Below are positions 1 to 8,305 of a DNA stretch of 64,000 nt, one piece after another. The stretch spans positions 62,001 through 126,000 of the forward strand of contig NZ_JANQAJ010000011.1 in the NCBI RefSeq assembly GCF_024707105.1, written 5' to 3'. The notes beneath the pieces are model-generated. The model did no database searches. It saw nothing but the letters and a program-made list of their open reading frames with translations, and had not been told where the DNA came from. The position numbers and the translations under genes are program-made. How positions within the stretch are numbered: the stretch's first letter is position 1; each line of letters begins with the position of its first letter. Origin of the DNA: Devosia ginsengisoli. GTDB taxonomy: Bacteria > Pseudomonadota > Alphaproteobacteria > Rhizobiales > Devosiaceae.

Positions 1-298
1 GGGTGACCGGATTGTCGGCCTCGATCTCGTTGATGCGGTTCATGCCGCCGCTGGCGAGGTCGAATTCCTTGAGCCCGGTTTCCGTTGCCAGCACCAGCAT
101 ATGGTCGTCCAGCACCGCCGCAGCCGCCACGGTCTCGTTGAACAGCCAGCTATCGGCCACTTCGCCATCGGCGGTCACGGCGAACAGCGTCTGCTCGTTG
201 ATGTCGAAGAAGAACAGTTGCTGGCGGCCCTGATGCCAGATCGGGCCTTCGCCCAATTGGCACTGGCTGTCGAACAGCAGGCTTGCCGTAGCGCTCAT
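1..298 (-). CDS. SMP-30/gluconolactonase/LRE family protein (partial, N-terminal ~99 residues)
   Basis: Only the N-terminal part is in the window; the gene runs off the left edge. The start ATG (298-296) overlaps the aldolase stop as ATGA, so the two are translationally coupled. The protein begins MSATASLLFD and has the early SMP-30 pattern LGEGPIWH, whose Glu (residue 17) is a metal ligand in this beta-propeller family, followed by FFFDI and blade-like repeats. Family members are sugar lactonases. Beside KDPGal aldolase and KDGal kinase genes it most likely opens a galactono- or related aldonolactone. The exact substrate cannot be read from sequence. Confidence 0.88.
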   Translation of the reverse strand, partial: MSATASLLFDSQCQLGEGPIWHQGRQQLFFFDINEQTLFAVTADGEVADSWLFNETVAAAAVLDDHMLVLATETGLKEFDLASGGMNRINEIEADNPVT

Positions 299-906
299 GC
301 CGCCTTCCCCGCATCATAGGCGGCAACGGCAGCGGCGGCGCGCTCGGCCACCTGGGCGGCGTCCATGCCGGGCTTGTAGATATAGGTGCCCAGCCCGAAG
401 CCATTGCAGCCGGCCGCGAAATATTCGCCGAAATTGTCCGGATTGGCGCCGCCCACCGCATAGACCGGCAGTTCGGGCGGCAGCACCGCCTTCATCGCCT
501 TGATCCCCTTGGGGCCAAGCACTTCGGCGGGGAAGAATTTCAGCCCCGTGGCCCCCGCCTTGATGGCGCGGAAGGCGTCGGTGGGGGTGAATACGCCCGG
601 ATAGGACAGCATCTGCAGCCGCACGGTTTCCTCGATCACCTGCTTGTTGGTGTCGGGCGAAACCACGAAGGTGCCGCCGGCATCCGAAACGGCCCAGACA
701 TGTTTCTTGCTGAGCACGGTTCCCGCCCCGATGGCGGCTTCGTCGCCCAGCGTATTGGAGGCCAGCGCAATGCTGGTCAGCGCGTCCGGCGAATTGAGCG
801 GCACTTCGATCATGGTGATGCCGGCGGCGATGAGCGCCTTGCAGACATCCAGGGTCTCGTTCGGCGTGATGCCCCGCAGGATGGCGATGATGTGGCGGTG
901 GTCCAT
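295..906 (-). CDS. dgoA: 2-dehydro-3-deoxy-6-phosphogalactonate (KDPGal) aldolase
   Basis: This is a 203-residue class I aldolase of the KDPG/KHG family, the usual length. It cleaves KDPGal to pyruvate and glyceraldehyde 3-phosphate in the cytoplasm. Visible landmarks are the N-terminal AILRGITP, the catalytic Glu in IEVPLNSP (about residue 34) and the Schiff-base Lys in GLKFFPAE (residue 123). A longer reading frame extends upstream, but ATG 906-904 is chosen because AGGAG lies 8 nt before it; GTG at 915-913 is too close to that site. It sits 11 nt after dgoK and overlaps the lactonase by 4 nt, so the three form one operon. The galactonate assignment rests on the dgoK neighbour; a KDPG aldolase is the alternative. 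Confidence 0.9.
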   Translation of the reverse strand: MDHRHIIAILRGITPNETLDVCKALIAAGITMIEVPLNSPDALTSIALASNTLGDEAAIGAGTVLSKKHVWAVSDAGGTFVVSPDTNKQVIEETVRLQMLSYPGVFTPTDAFRAIKAGATGLKFFPAEVLGPKGIKAMKAVLPPELPVYAVGGANPDNFGEYFAAGCNGFGLGTYIYKPGMDAAQVAERAAAAVAAYDAGKAA

Positions 907-917
907 ACTAGTCACTC

Positions 918-1838
918 CTAGGCGGCGAAGCTGCGCGCGGCCTTGAGGCCGGCCAGCACGATTGCGGTGGCGTCCATGGGCTCGCCCCTGGCGCCGGCCA
1001 TCTCCAGCACTTGCGCATAAAGCGCGCTCAATGCAGGCGAGCCGATCAATGGCACAGGCTGGTCGCCGATCAAATGACGGTTGCTGCCGATTTCGGTGCC
1101 GACAAGCAATCCGGACAGATAGCCCGCGCACCAGTCGGGCTGGCGGCCTGACAGCAGCGAACCCGCCCGCACCTGAAACAGCGTGCCCAGCAATTGCTCG
1201 GGGCGATCCAGCCCGGCCGCGGCGCCGGCCGCAAAACCTTCGGAGCGGCCTGGTCCGTCGAGGTCGCCGGTCAACGAGTGGCGCAGCACCGAATGGGTGC
1301 GCAGCACTTCGAACATTTCCCCGGTCATGGCGGTCGAGAAATGCTCGATGCGGGTGCCCGACAATTGCGCCCATTTCGAATGCGTGCCGGGCATGCAGAC
1401 CACGCCCGAAAAGCCCGGCGTCAGCGCCGCGAGGCCCAGCAACTGGGTTTCCTCGCCGCGCATCACATTGTCGGCGCCAGCCTTCTGGCACACGCCGGGC
1501 AGGATGGCGGGGGCGATGCGCGCATCGGGCATTTCCGGCCTGACTGCGCCGTCGAGCAGGCCGCGCAGGTCGGTCGGCGCTTCGAGATATGGCGCTTCCA
1601 GCCATCCCTGGCGCGCGCCTGCCATGCCACAGATCAGCACATCGAGTGCGCCACTGCGGGATGGAGCCACGCCGTCGAGCAATTCGGCCAAGGCGGCGGG
1701 GAATTCCTCGCGCGTCAGCTTTCCCATGCCTTTGGGCGAGGTCTTCTCGAAAATCACCGCGCCATCGGGGCCGATGCCCCAGGCGCGCAGGTTGGAGGTG
1801 CCCCAGTCCACGGCCACCCAGTCTACGATCTCACTCAC
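918..1838 (-). CDS. dgoK: 2-dehydro-3-deoxygalactonokinase
   Basis: A 306-residue cytoplasmic sugar kinase of the DgoK family, full length. It phosphorylates 2-keto-3-deoxygalactonate with ATP, making the substrate of the adjacent aldolase (De Ley-Doudoroff route). The N-terminus reads VAVDWGTSNLRAWGI, the phosphate-1 motif of the ASKHA kinase fold, and GTHSKWAQL is the conserved central motif of this family. It is first in a three-gene minus-strand operon (dgoK-dgoA-lactonase) and diverges from the dehydratase across about 275 bp, so both probably share a control region. Confidence 0.92.
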   Translation of the reverse strand: MSEIVDWVAVDWGTSNLRAWGIGPDGAVIFEKTSPKGMGKLTREEFPAALAELLDGVAPSRSGALDVLICGMAGARQGWLEAPYLEAPTDLRGLLDGAVRPEMPDARIAPAILPGVCQKAGADNVMRGEETQLLGLAALTPGFSGVVCMPGTHSKWAQLSGTRIEHFSTAMTGEMFEVLRTHSVLRHSLTGDLDGPGRSEGFAAGAAAGLDRPEQLLGTLFQVRAGSLLSGRQPDWCAGYLSGLLVGTEIGSNRHLIGDQPVPLIGSPALSALYAQVLEMAGARGEPMDATAIVLAGLKAARSFAA

Positions 1839-2113
1839 GTATTTCCCTCATCGCGGCAGGCTCGACGCGGCGCGACCCTAAAGGCTGACGGCGGTTTCAT
1901 CCAGCCCGATTCTGCGCTGCAGAACAGCCCGGATCGATGGGCTGGGTCCCCTCGTTTGGTAAGATTTTCAGGGCGTTGGGGAATATCGGGCGGTGCGATG
2001 CTCATTTGTATGATTTTTTACTCGGAATCGCCTTCACTCTGGCGTAAGCCATGTTAGAACGGCTCCAAACGGCGGGCAGTGTCGCGCACCGCGGACCCAA
2101 GAGGAAAGATGAG
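1839..2113. promoter_or_regulatory. Divergent promoter region between dgoK and the dehydratase
   Basis: This 275-bp stretch holds no convincing gene. It separates the minus-strand dgo operon from the plus-strand dehydratase, so it must contain both promoters. The part near 1998-2045 is clearly AT-richer than its surroundings and contains a T-run. A sugar-acid-responsive repressor would be expected to bind here, but no regulator gene is in view and I cannot name an operator with confidence. Confidence 0.5.
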
Positions 2114-3924
2114 ATGACTGCAGGCAATGGCTCCGGCGAGGCGCCCAAAAAACTGCGCTCGCGCGCCTGGTTCGACAATCCTGACAATCCGGACATGACC
2201 GCGCTCTATCTCGAGCGCTACATGAATTTCGGCGTGTCGCGCGAAGAACTGCAGTCGGGCAAGCCGATCATCGGCATCGCCCAGACTGGTTCGGACCTCT
2301 CCCCTGCAATCGCCACCATATCGTCCTGGCCGAGCGCGTGCGCGAAGGCATCCGCGAGGCGGGCGGTATCGCCATCGAATTTCCGGTGCATCCGATTCAG
2401 GAAACCGGCAAGCGTCCCACGGCCGGCCTCGACCGGAACCTCGCCTATCTCGGCCTGGTCGAAGTGCTCTACGGCTATCCGCTCGACGGCGTCGTGCTGA
2501 CCATCGGCTGCGACAAGACCACGCCGGCCATGCTGATGGGCGCGGCCACCGTCAATATTCCGGCCATCGCGCTGTCGGTCGGCCCCATGCTCAATGGTTG
2601 GCACAAGGGCGAGCGCACCGGTTCGGGCACCATCGTCTGGAAGGCCCGCCAGATGATGGCGGCCGGCGAGATCGACTATCCGCAATTCATCGAGCTGGTG
2701 GCCTCCTCGGCCCCCTCGACCGGCTTCTGCAACACGATGGGCACGGCTTCGACCATGAATTCGCTGGCCGAGGCTTTGGGCATGCAATTGCCCGGTTCGG
2801 CCGCCATTCCCGCGCCCTATCGCGACCGCCAGGAAATGGCCTATCGCACCGGCAAGCGCATCGTCGACATGGTGCATGAGGACCTCAAGCCCTCCGACAT
2901 CATGACCAAGGACAATTTCCTCAATGCCATCGTGGTGAATTCGGCCATTGGCGGCTCGACCAATGCGCCGATCCACATCAATGCCATTGCCCGCCATATC
3001 GGCGTCGAGCTCAATATCGACGACTGGCAGAGGCATGGTCACAAGGTGCCACTGCTGGTGAACCTGCAGCCGGCCGGCGAATATCTCGGCGAGGACTTCT
3101 ACCATGCCGGCGGCGTGCCGGCCGTTGTCAACGAGCTGATGGGGCAGGGGTTGATCCGCGAGGGCGCGCCTACCGTCAACGGCAAGCCCATCGGCGAGAA
3201 TTGCCGCGCCACCACCATCCAGGATGACAAGGTCATCCGCCATTTCGACAATCCGCTCAAGGCCGAGGCCGGTTTCCTGGTGCTGCGTGGCAATCTCTTC
3301 GACAATGCCATCATGAAGACATCAGTGATCTCGTCAGAGTTCCGCGACCGCTACCTCAACGATCCGGCCCATCCCGGCATGTTCGAGGGCAAGGCGGTGG
3401 TGTTCGACGGACCGGAGGACTACCACCACCGGATCGACGATCCCGCGCTCGAGATCGACGAGAACACGCTGCTCTTCATGCGCGGCGCCGGTCCCATCGG
3501 CTATCCGGGCGCGGCCGAGGTGGTCAACATGCGGCCGCCCGATTATCTCATCAAGAAGGGCATCCACGCGCTGGCCTGTATCGGCGACGGCCGACAGTCG
3601 GGCACGTCGGGTTCGCCCTCGATCCTCAATGCCTCGCCCGAGGCCGCTGCCGGCGGCAATCTTGCCATCCTCAAGACCGGGGATCGCGTGCGCATCGACC
3701 TCAACAAGGGCCAGGCCAATATCTTGATTTCCGACGAGGAAATCGCCAAACGGCGTGCCGATCTCGAGGCGGCGGGGGGCTACAAATTCCCCCGGCACCA
3801 GACGCCCTGGCAGGAAATCCAGCGCGGCATTGTCGGCCAATTGGGCGATGGCGCCATTCTCAAGCCAGCCGAGAAATATCAGCGCATCGCCCAGACCGAA
3901 GGTGTCCCGCGCGACAACCACTGA
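2114..3924 (+). pseudogene. IlvD/EDD-family sugar-acid dehydratase, interrupted by a -1 frameshift
   Basis: The gene would encode a roughly 600-residue [Fe-S] dehydratase acting on aldonic acids. N-terminal text ([25 protein letters not shown]) resembles my recollection of xylonate-dehydratase-type members. The start ATG at 2114 is preceded by GAGGAAAG. At 2301-2305 the frame changes: the expected SDLSP-CNRHH continuation, which supplies an Fe-S cysteine, is read only one frame over, consistent with one C lost from a C-run. The second part, with GCDKTTPA and [10 protein letters not shown], is intact to the stop at 3922-3924. Next to dgoK/dgoA it would make keto-deoxy acids from galactonate or a similar aldonate. 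It is either a recent pseudogene or a homopolymer sequence error. Confidence 0.85.
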
Positions 3925-3941
3925 TCGCCGGCAATAGTGCA

Positions 3942-3974
3942 GGGCCCGCACCAATGGTGCGGGCCCTTTGCTTT
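3942..3974 (+). terminator. Rho-independent terminator after the dehydratase
   Basis: A perfect 11-bp stem, GGGCCCGCACC and its complement, closes an AAT loop and is followed by TTTGCTTT. It lies 17 nt after the dehydratase stop, so it ends that transcript before the GFA gene. Confidence 0.85.
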
Positions 3975-4038
3975 GGCATCGCCATGACCGGTTCGGCGTC
4001 TGTGCTATAGACACGGCAATGCAGTCGGGAAACACGAC

Positions 4039-4425
4039 ATGACCGAGCCAACAGGCGACGCACAAACCGGCCCCATTGCAAGCTGCCATTGCGGCGCGGT
4101 GAATATCGTTCTGCCGCATGCGCCCAGCGTGGTGGTCGAATGCAACTGCAGCCTGTGCCGTCGTTATGGTGTGCTCTGGGTCTATTATGACGCGGCCGAA
4201 CTCACCGGCCTGCCCGAGCCCGGCGCAACCGACCGCTATGCCTGGAACGGCAAGCATGTGGATTTTCACCGTTGCCGCAATTGCGGCTGCGTCACCCATT
4301 GGGCGCCGCGTTCCGCCGGCCGCACCACGCGCGGCATCAATGCGCGCCTGCTACCCGAAGCCGTGGTCTCCGCGGCCCGTTTGCGGCAGAAGGATGGTGC
4401 GGGTTCTGGCAAATATCTGGACTAG
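4039..4425 (+). CDS. GFA / CENP-V domain protein (glutathione-dependent formaldehyde-activating enzyme-like)
   Basis: A 128-residue cytoplasmic protein with the zinc-binding cysteine pattern of the GFA fold: CHCG at residues 16-19, CNCSLC at 35-40 and CRNCGC at 79-84. The family was named for a glutathione S-hydroxymethyl synthase activity, but most members are uncharacterised. GFA proteins bind two zinc ions through these cysteines. The gene is isolated behind a terminator and is followed after 15 nt by the Imm-5-like pair on the same strand, so it may be co-transcribed with them. There is no neighbouring formaldehyde pathway to support the enzymatic name. Confidence 0.85.
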   Translation: MTEPTGDAQTGPIASCHCGAVNIVLPHAPSVVVECNCSLCRRYGVLWVYYDAAELTGLPEPGATDRYAWNGKHVDFHRCRNCGCVTHWAPRSAGRTTRGINARLLPEAVVSAARLRQKDGAGSGKYLD

Positions 4426-4440
4426 GGCGCTCGAAGCAGC

Positions 4441-4941
4441 ATGATTTTTACCGAACCCCGCGATCCCAGATTGATCACGATCCGCCGCGGCGGCACGCTG
4501 AGCGACCGCGACCACCGGCTGCTTGCCACATGGGCCGCCACCTGCGCCGAGCATGTCTTTCCATTCTTCGAAGCGGCCTTGCCGGGTGACGATCGCCTAA
4601 GACACGCCATCGCTCAAAACCATGCCTGGACGCGTGGCGAGATCACCATGCGCCAGGCGCTCAAGGCCGCCGCTGCCCGTTCTGCGGCACGCGACGTGTC
4701 CGGCGCTGCGAAATTTGCCGCCTATGCCACCGCCCAGGCCGTGGCGGTTGCCCATGTGCCGGCGCATGAACTGGGTGCTGCGGCCTATGCGATACGGGCT
4801 GTGCAGGCGGCGGCCGGCGAAGAGGCTGGCCGCCGGGAGTGTCGATGGCAGCGCGGGCAACTGCCGGATGAAATCCGGGACCTGGTGCTTGATGACCAGC
4901 GGTTGCGCAATCACGCCTGCTGGTTTGTGTTCGACTGCTGA
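4441..4941 (+). CDS. Imm-5-like putative immunity protein, first of a tandem pair
   Basis: A 166-residue, Ala/Arg-rich, helix-dominated protein with no signal peptide or membrane span. Its pattern (LATWAATCAEHVFPFFE, DDRLRHAIAQNHAWTRGE, then AAYATAQAVAVAHVPAHE repeats) matches what I recall of proteins annotated 'putative immunity protein' (Imm-5-like). It ends in TGATG, where the stop overlaps the start of the next gene, implying coupled translation. No toxin gene (polymorphic toxin, LXG, RHS or T6SS effector) is visible nearby, so an immunity role is a family label rather than something shown here. Confidence 0.6.
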   Translation: MIFTEPRDPRLITIRRGGTLSDRDHRLLATWAATCAEHVFPFFEAALPGDDRLRHAIAQNHAWTRGEITMRQALKAAAARSAARDVSGAAKFAAYATAQAVAVAHVPAHELGAAAYAIRAVQAAAGEEAGRRECRWQRGQLPDEIRDLVLDDQRLRNHACWFVFDC

Positions 4942-5492
4942 TGGGCGCGCAGGAGGGCGGCATGGCCGGAGAGGTCGTTCTGGAACTGGACGCGCTTCGC
5001 GCGGTGGCTGCCTATGCGGCCGAAAGTGCGGCCGACGTGCTCGCCCTCTTCGAGCAAGCCGCGCCCTCGGATTCCCGCCCGCGCGACGCGGTGGATGCCG
5101 CGCTGGCCTTTGCACGCGGTGGCAAACGAGTGAAAGCCCTGCGCGATGCATCCTGGACGGCGCTCAAGGCAGCGCAGGAGACGGACAATGCCGCGGCAAG
5201 CCAGGCGGCGCGGGCTGCGATGGCCGCTTCGGCGGCGGCCTATCTGCATCCGCTGCCCAATGCCACCCAGGTAAAACATATCCTTGGCGCGGCCGCCCAT
5301 GCCGCAAGAGCTGCCGAGCTTGCGGCAGGCGATGATCCTGCTGTCGGCGACGCCCATATCCAGCGTGCCGCGCTGCGGGCACCTCCGGATGTCCTGAGCA
5401 TGCTCCGCCAGTTCCCTCCGGCCCCGCCGGGCAGCGGTCGCGTCGGCCAATTGCTGCGCACACTCGACACGGCGCTTCGCGCCATACCTTAA
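4941..5492 (+). CDS. Imm-5-like putative immunity protein, second of a tandem pair
   Basis: A 183-residue protein of similar composition and layout to the preceding one: ALRAVAAYAAESAADVLALFE, DSRPRDAVDAALAFARGGKR, and then a central run of Ala-rich helices. It looks like a diverged paralog; its C-terminal third is less similar and contains APPDVLSMLRQFPP. The ATG at 4941 overlaps the upstream TGA. A later ATG at 4962 is possible. Relatives are sometimes annotated as immunity proteins or misannotated as SbcC fragments because of Ala-rich helices. Cytoplasmic location is inferred from the absence of a signal sequence. Function is unknown. Confidence 0.55.
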   Translation: MGAQEGGMAGEVVLELDALRAVAAYAAESAADVLALFEQAAPSDSRPRDAVDAALAFARGGKRVKALRDASWTALKAAQETDNAAASQAARAAMAASAAAYLHPLPNATQVKHILGAAAHAARAAELAAGDDPAVGDAHIQRAALRAPPDVLSMLRQFPPAPPGSGRVGQLLRTLDTALRAIP

Positions 5493-5659
5493 GGCGGGTC
5501 GATACTCGGCGCGGAATCAATCAGCGCCCCGCTCCGATCTCTTACTCCCCCAGGTCATTCCCGCGAAAGCGGGAACCCTGTTTTCTCCGATCGGCGCGGA
5601 CCCTGTGGTCACGGCTCCGCGTCGCATACCGCCGGCAAACTTCCCGCCGAATCCCGGGC
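5493..5659. other. Intergenic region with a short palindromic repeat
   Basis: No gene is credible here. At about 5557-5577 the sequence CATTCCCGCGAAAGCGGGAA is a short palindrome of a type scattered widely in alphaproteobacterial intergenic DNA. A related unit occurs at 58934-58955 in this window. Confidence 0.6.
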
Positions 5660-5696
5660 AAAAAAAGACCACCGCGTTTTCAACATCGCGGTGGTC
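5660..5696 (-). terminator. Rho-independent terminator of cspA
   Basis: On the minus strand the 10-bp stem GACCACCGCG / CGCGGTGGTC encloses a 10-nt loop and is followed by a run of seven T. It begins 46 nt after the cspA stop. Confidence 0.85.
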
Positions 5697-5742
5697 CTTG
5701 TGCGAGCAGCGCCGAAGCGCGCTCGTCATCTGTGCCTGAAGC

Positions 5743-5955
5743 CTAGAGCAGGGTCAGGTTGGTCGCCGATTCCTTGCCGTCGCGGCCGGTCTCGAGCTCG
5801 TAGGTCACCTTGTCGTTCTCATACAGGCCCTGCAGGCCCGAACGCTGAACGGCGGAGATGTGGACGAAGGCATCCTTGCCGCCATTTTCAGGCGAAATGA
5901 AGCCGAAGCCCTTGGTGGTGTTGAAGAATTTCACGGTGCCAGTGATGAGGGCCAT
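5743..5955 (-). CDS. cspA: Cold-shock domain protein
   Basis: A 70-residue single-domain cold-shock protein, the standard length. The RNP1-type motif KGFGFISPE and RNP2-type DAFVHISAV are both present; these aromatic residues bind single-stranded RNA or DNA. Such proteins act as RNA chaperones in the cytoplasm. The N-terminus MALITGTVKFFN is preceded by a GGAAA stretch. A terminator follows at 5660-5696, so the gene is a single transcription unit. More than 100 nt upstream carry no gene, leaving room for the long structured leader often found in csp mRNAs. The family has several paralogs per genome, so the exact symbol is uncertain. Confidence 0.93.
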   Translation of the reverse strand: MALITGTVKFFNTTKGFGFISPENGGKDAFVHISAVQRSGLQGLYENDKVTYELETGRDGKESATNLTLL

Positions 5956-6279
5956 GATAGTTTCCTTTTGCTCTTAACGAGCGGTTATCCGATGGCAACA
6001 TGCCAAGGGGACATAACGTTCGCATGGTAGAGAAGGAAGCCACGGACCGGACACGCCGGCGTCAGGCAGCCGACTTAGGCTGAAAACGTATGCCCCTATG
6101 TGACACGGAAACCGCCATTCCGCAAGATGTACGCTACTAAGAGTTTGCGAACACTGCGCTTTGCCCGTCCTTCCCCTGCCACGAGATGCCGAATACTTGC
6201 CGGAAAACGCCAGGCGATCCGGCCGTTTTCAGGCCAGCCGCCAGCACTCCGTGCCGCAGGCCGGCTTCTCTCCCTGCAA
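5956..6279. promoter_or_regulatory. cspA promoter/leader and lexA 3' region
   Basis: The 324 bp between cspA and lexA hold no credible gene. The part next to cspA should contain its promoter and 5' untranslated leader. The remainder is lexA 3' flank. I see no clear terminator for lexA. Confidence 0.5.
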
Positions 6280-6993
6280 TCAGTATTTGCGTAGCAGGCC
6301 GACGAGGCGTCCCTGGACCTTGACACGGTCGGGCGGGAAAATGCGGGTTTCATAGGCCGGATTGGCCGCTTCCAGCGCCACCGTATTGCCCTTGCGGCGC
6401 AAGCGCTTGAGGGTGGCTTCTTCATCATCCACGAGAGCGACGATGATTTCGCCCGTGCTGGCAGCATCCTGCTTCTTGATGAGCACGGTGTCGCCATCGA
6501 AGATACCGGCGTCGATCATCGAGTCACCGCGCACTTCGAGCGCAAAATGCTCGCCCGCACCCAGCATTTCGGGCGGGACCATGATCGTATGGGAATGGGT
6601 CTGGATCGCCTCGATCGGCGTACCGGCCGCGATGCGGCCCATGACCGGGATGGAGATCGGGCGCACATAGTCCTCGGTCGCCGAAATGCGCGACGGGGGC
6701 GAGGCCACCTTGCCCAGATTGCCTTCGATGACCGACGGCTCGAAGCGCACCTTGCGGCCGCCGAGCGAGGGGTTCATCGAATCCGGGAGCTTTACCACTT
6801 CCAGCGCTCGCGCCCGATTGGGCAGGCGGCGGATGAAGCCGCGTTCCTCGAGCGCCGTGATCAGGCGATGGATGCCCGATTTGGATGCCAGGTCGAGCGC
6901 ATCCTTCATCTCGTCGAATGAGGGCGGAATGCCGCTTTCCTTCATCCGCTCATGAATGAACATCAGCAGCTCGTGTTGTTTGCGCGTCAGCAT
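6280..6993 (-). CDS. lexA: LexA SOS-response repressor
   Basis: A 237-residue repressor/autoprotease. The N-terminal winged helix spans about residues 1-65 ([13 protein letters not shown], then SKSGIHRLI). The self-cleavage site is Ala123-Gly124 in GRIAAGTP. The catalytic Ser is in RGDSMID (residue 158) and the Lys in EEATLKRL (residue 196). With RecA bound to single-stranded DNA it cleaves itself, derepressing DNA-repair genes. The length and the linker insertion fit the alphaproteobacterial form. Two GTTC-N7-GTTC boxes lie 23-62 bp upstream of the start, so it represses itself. The downstream neighbour is cspA. Confidence 0.97.
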   Translation of the reverse strand: MLTRKQHELLMFIHERMKESGIPPSFDEMKDALDLASKSGIHRLITALEERGFIRRLPNRARALEVVKLPDSMNPSLGGRKVRFEPSVIEGNLGKVASPPSRISATEDYVRPISIPVMGRIAAGTPIEAIQTHSHTIMVPPEMLGAGEHFALEVRGDSMIDAGIFDGDTVLIKKQDAASTGEIIVALVDDEEATLKRLRRKGNTVALEAANPAYETRIFPPDRVKVQGRLVGLLRKY

Positions 6994-7015
6994 TGGCCCC
7001 TCGGGGAGAGAATCG

Positions 7016-7030
7016 GAACATAGACAGAAC
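7016..7030 (-). promoter_or_regulatory. LexA operator (SOS box), proximal
   Basis: On the minus strand this reads GTTCTGTCTATGTTC, a perfect match to the alphaproteobacterial LexA box GTTC-N7-GTTC. It lies 22 nt upstream of the lexA ATG, overlapping the likely promoter. Confidence 0.92.
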
Positions 7031-7040
7031 GACTATACGT

Positions 7041-7055
7041 GTTCCAGTTATGTTC
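7041..7055 (+). promoter_or_regulatory. LexA operator (SOS box), distal
   Basis: On the plus strand this reads GTTCCAGTTATGTTC, a second perfect GTTC-N7-GTTC, in the opposite orientation and 10 bp from the first. The next gene upstream (GGDEF) ends at 7083 on the minus strand, so both boxes serve lexA. Confidence 0.88.
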
Positions 7056-7082
7056 TGCAATAACTCTCTGCAATAGTGCAGA

Positions 7083-8156
7083 TCAGGCCGCCGATATGTC
7101 CTGGATCTGCGGCAGTTGTACCTGCAGGGCTTCCAGTTCGCTCTCGCTGACCACGCGGTTGCGGCCGGCATGTTTGGCGGCATAGAGGCACCTGTCGGCG
7201 CGCTCGATCAGCATGGTGGCCGTGTCGCCGGCCTCGTAGGCGGCCACGCCGAATGAGGCGGTGATGCGGCCCAGTTTCTCGTTGGTCGAGCGCTTCAGCA
7301 GTTCCTTGGCCTGGATGGCGCGGCGGATATTCTCCGCCACGATCACCGCGCCCTCGATATCGGTCGAGGGCAGGATGGCCACGAATTCCTCTCCGCCATA
7401 GCGCGCCGCCAGGTCCTTGCCCTTGATATTGGACTTGAGGGTCATCGCCACCAGCCGCAACACCTGGTCGCCGGTCTGGTGGCCATAAGTATCGTTGAAA
7501 TTCTTGAAATGATCGATATCGACGATCATCAGGCAGAGCGGCGTGCCGTTTTCCTGAGCCTCGGCAATGGCCGCTTCCATGCCGTCATCAAAGCTCTTGC
7601 GGTTGGCGATCTTGGTCAGCGGGTCGAGCAGGGATTCGCGCCTGACATCGTCGAGATCGCGCTGCAGCGAGGCAATGTCGTCGCGCGAGGCTTCCAGCTT
7701 CTGCTCGAGCGCCCGGTTGGTGTCCTGCATGCGCCGCGTTTCGGACAGCAGCCGCTCGGCCAGCGCCTTCATCGCCTCGGCGGAAATATCGCGTTCCAGG
7801 TCGCCGCTCGCCGATTGCAGCGAGCCGGAATAGGCATTCGCCGTGGTCATGGCGGAGTCGATGGCCTCATGGACCGCCTCGATGCGCGCATGCATGCGCT
7901 CCGAGACGTTGGACATCCGGTCATTGACGTCGGATTTGAGGAATTCGTTGTAAAGCGCCTCGGCAAGATTGGCCGAAGGGGAATCGCCATTGCGGAAAAT
8001 GGCGTTGATCCGGTTGTTCAGCGTCGGATTGACGCCCGTCGCGTAAGTATAGAGCAGTTCGTAGAATTGCGGATAGGGCGGTATCCCGCTGCGCTTGAGC
8101 AGGTCAAAGGCAGAGTTCGCGTAGCCGAGCGCGCGTTTGAATTCCTGTTCCGACAC
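7083..8156 (-). CDS. GGDEF-domain protein, probable diguanylate cyclase
   Basis: A 357-residue soluble protein. Residues 1-130 are helical with no recognised sensor domain; about 130-175 is a likely coiled coil (TNRALEQKLEASRDDIASLQRDLDD) leading into a GGDEF domain from about 178. The active site is GGEEF at residues 254-258 and DIDHFKNFND is the metal/substrate helix, so it should make cyclic di-GMP from GTP. The inhibitory I-site position reads KGKD rather than RxxD, so product inhibition may be weak. There is no transmembrane segment or signal peptide. It is transcribed toward lexA with 89 bp between them. Confidence 0.92.
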   Translation of the reverse strand: MSEQEFKRALGYANSAFDLLKRSGIPPYPQFYELLYTYATGVNPTLNNRINAIFRNGDSPSANLAEALYNEFLKSDVNDRMSNVSERMHARIEAVHEAIDSAMTTANAYSGSLQSASGDLERDISAEAMKALAERLLSETRRMQDTNRALEQKLEASRDDIASLQRDLDDVRRESLLDPLTKIANRKSFDDGMEAAIAEAQENGTPLCLMIVDIDHFKNFNDTYGHQTGDQVLRLVAMTLKSNIKGKDLAARYGGEEFVAILPSTDIEGAVIVAENIRRAIQAKELLKRSTNEKLGRITASFGVAAYEAGDTATMLIERADRCLYAAKHAGRNRVVSESELEALQVQLPQIQDISAA

Positions 8157-8305
8157 AGCTTCCCTCGCGCGTGGTTGCGCCGGACCTGGCCGCCTCCTGA
8201 ATCTCCTGCGGCCGAGTCATCAATGATGAATATCGCGCCAGTATTAATGAAGACAACTGTGCAGCAGCAATAAAACGGCTGCTTGCACAATGAAATAAGA
8301 TCAAA

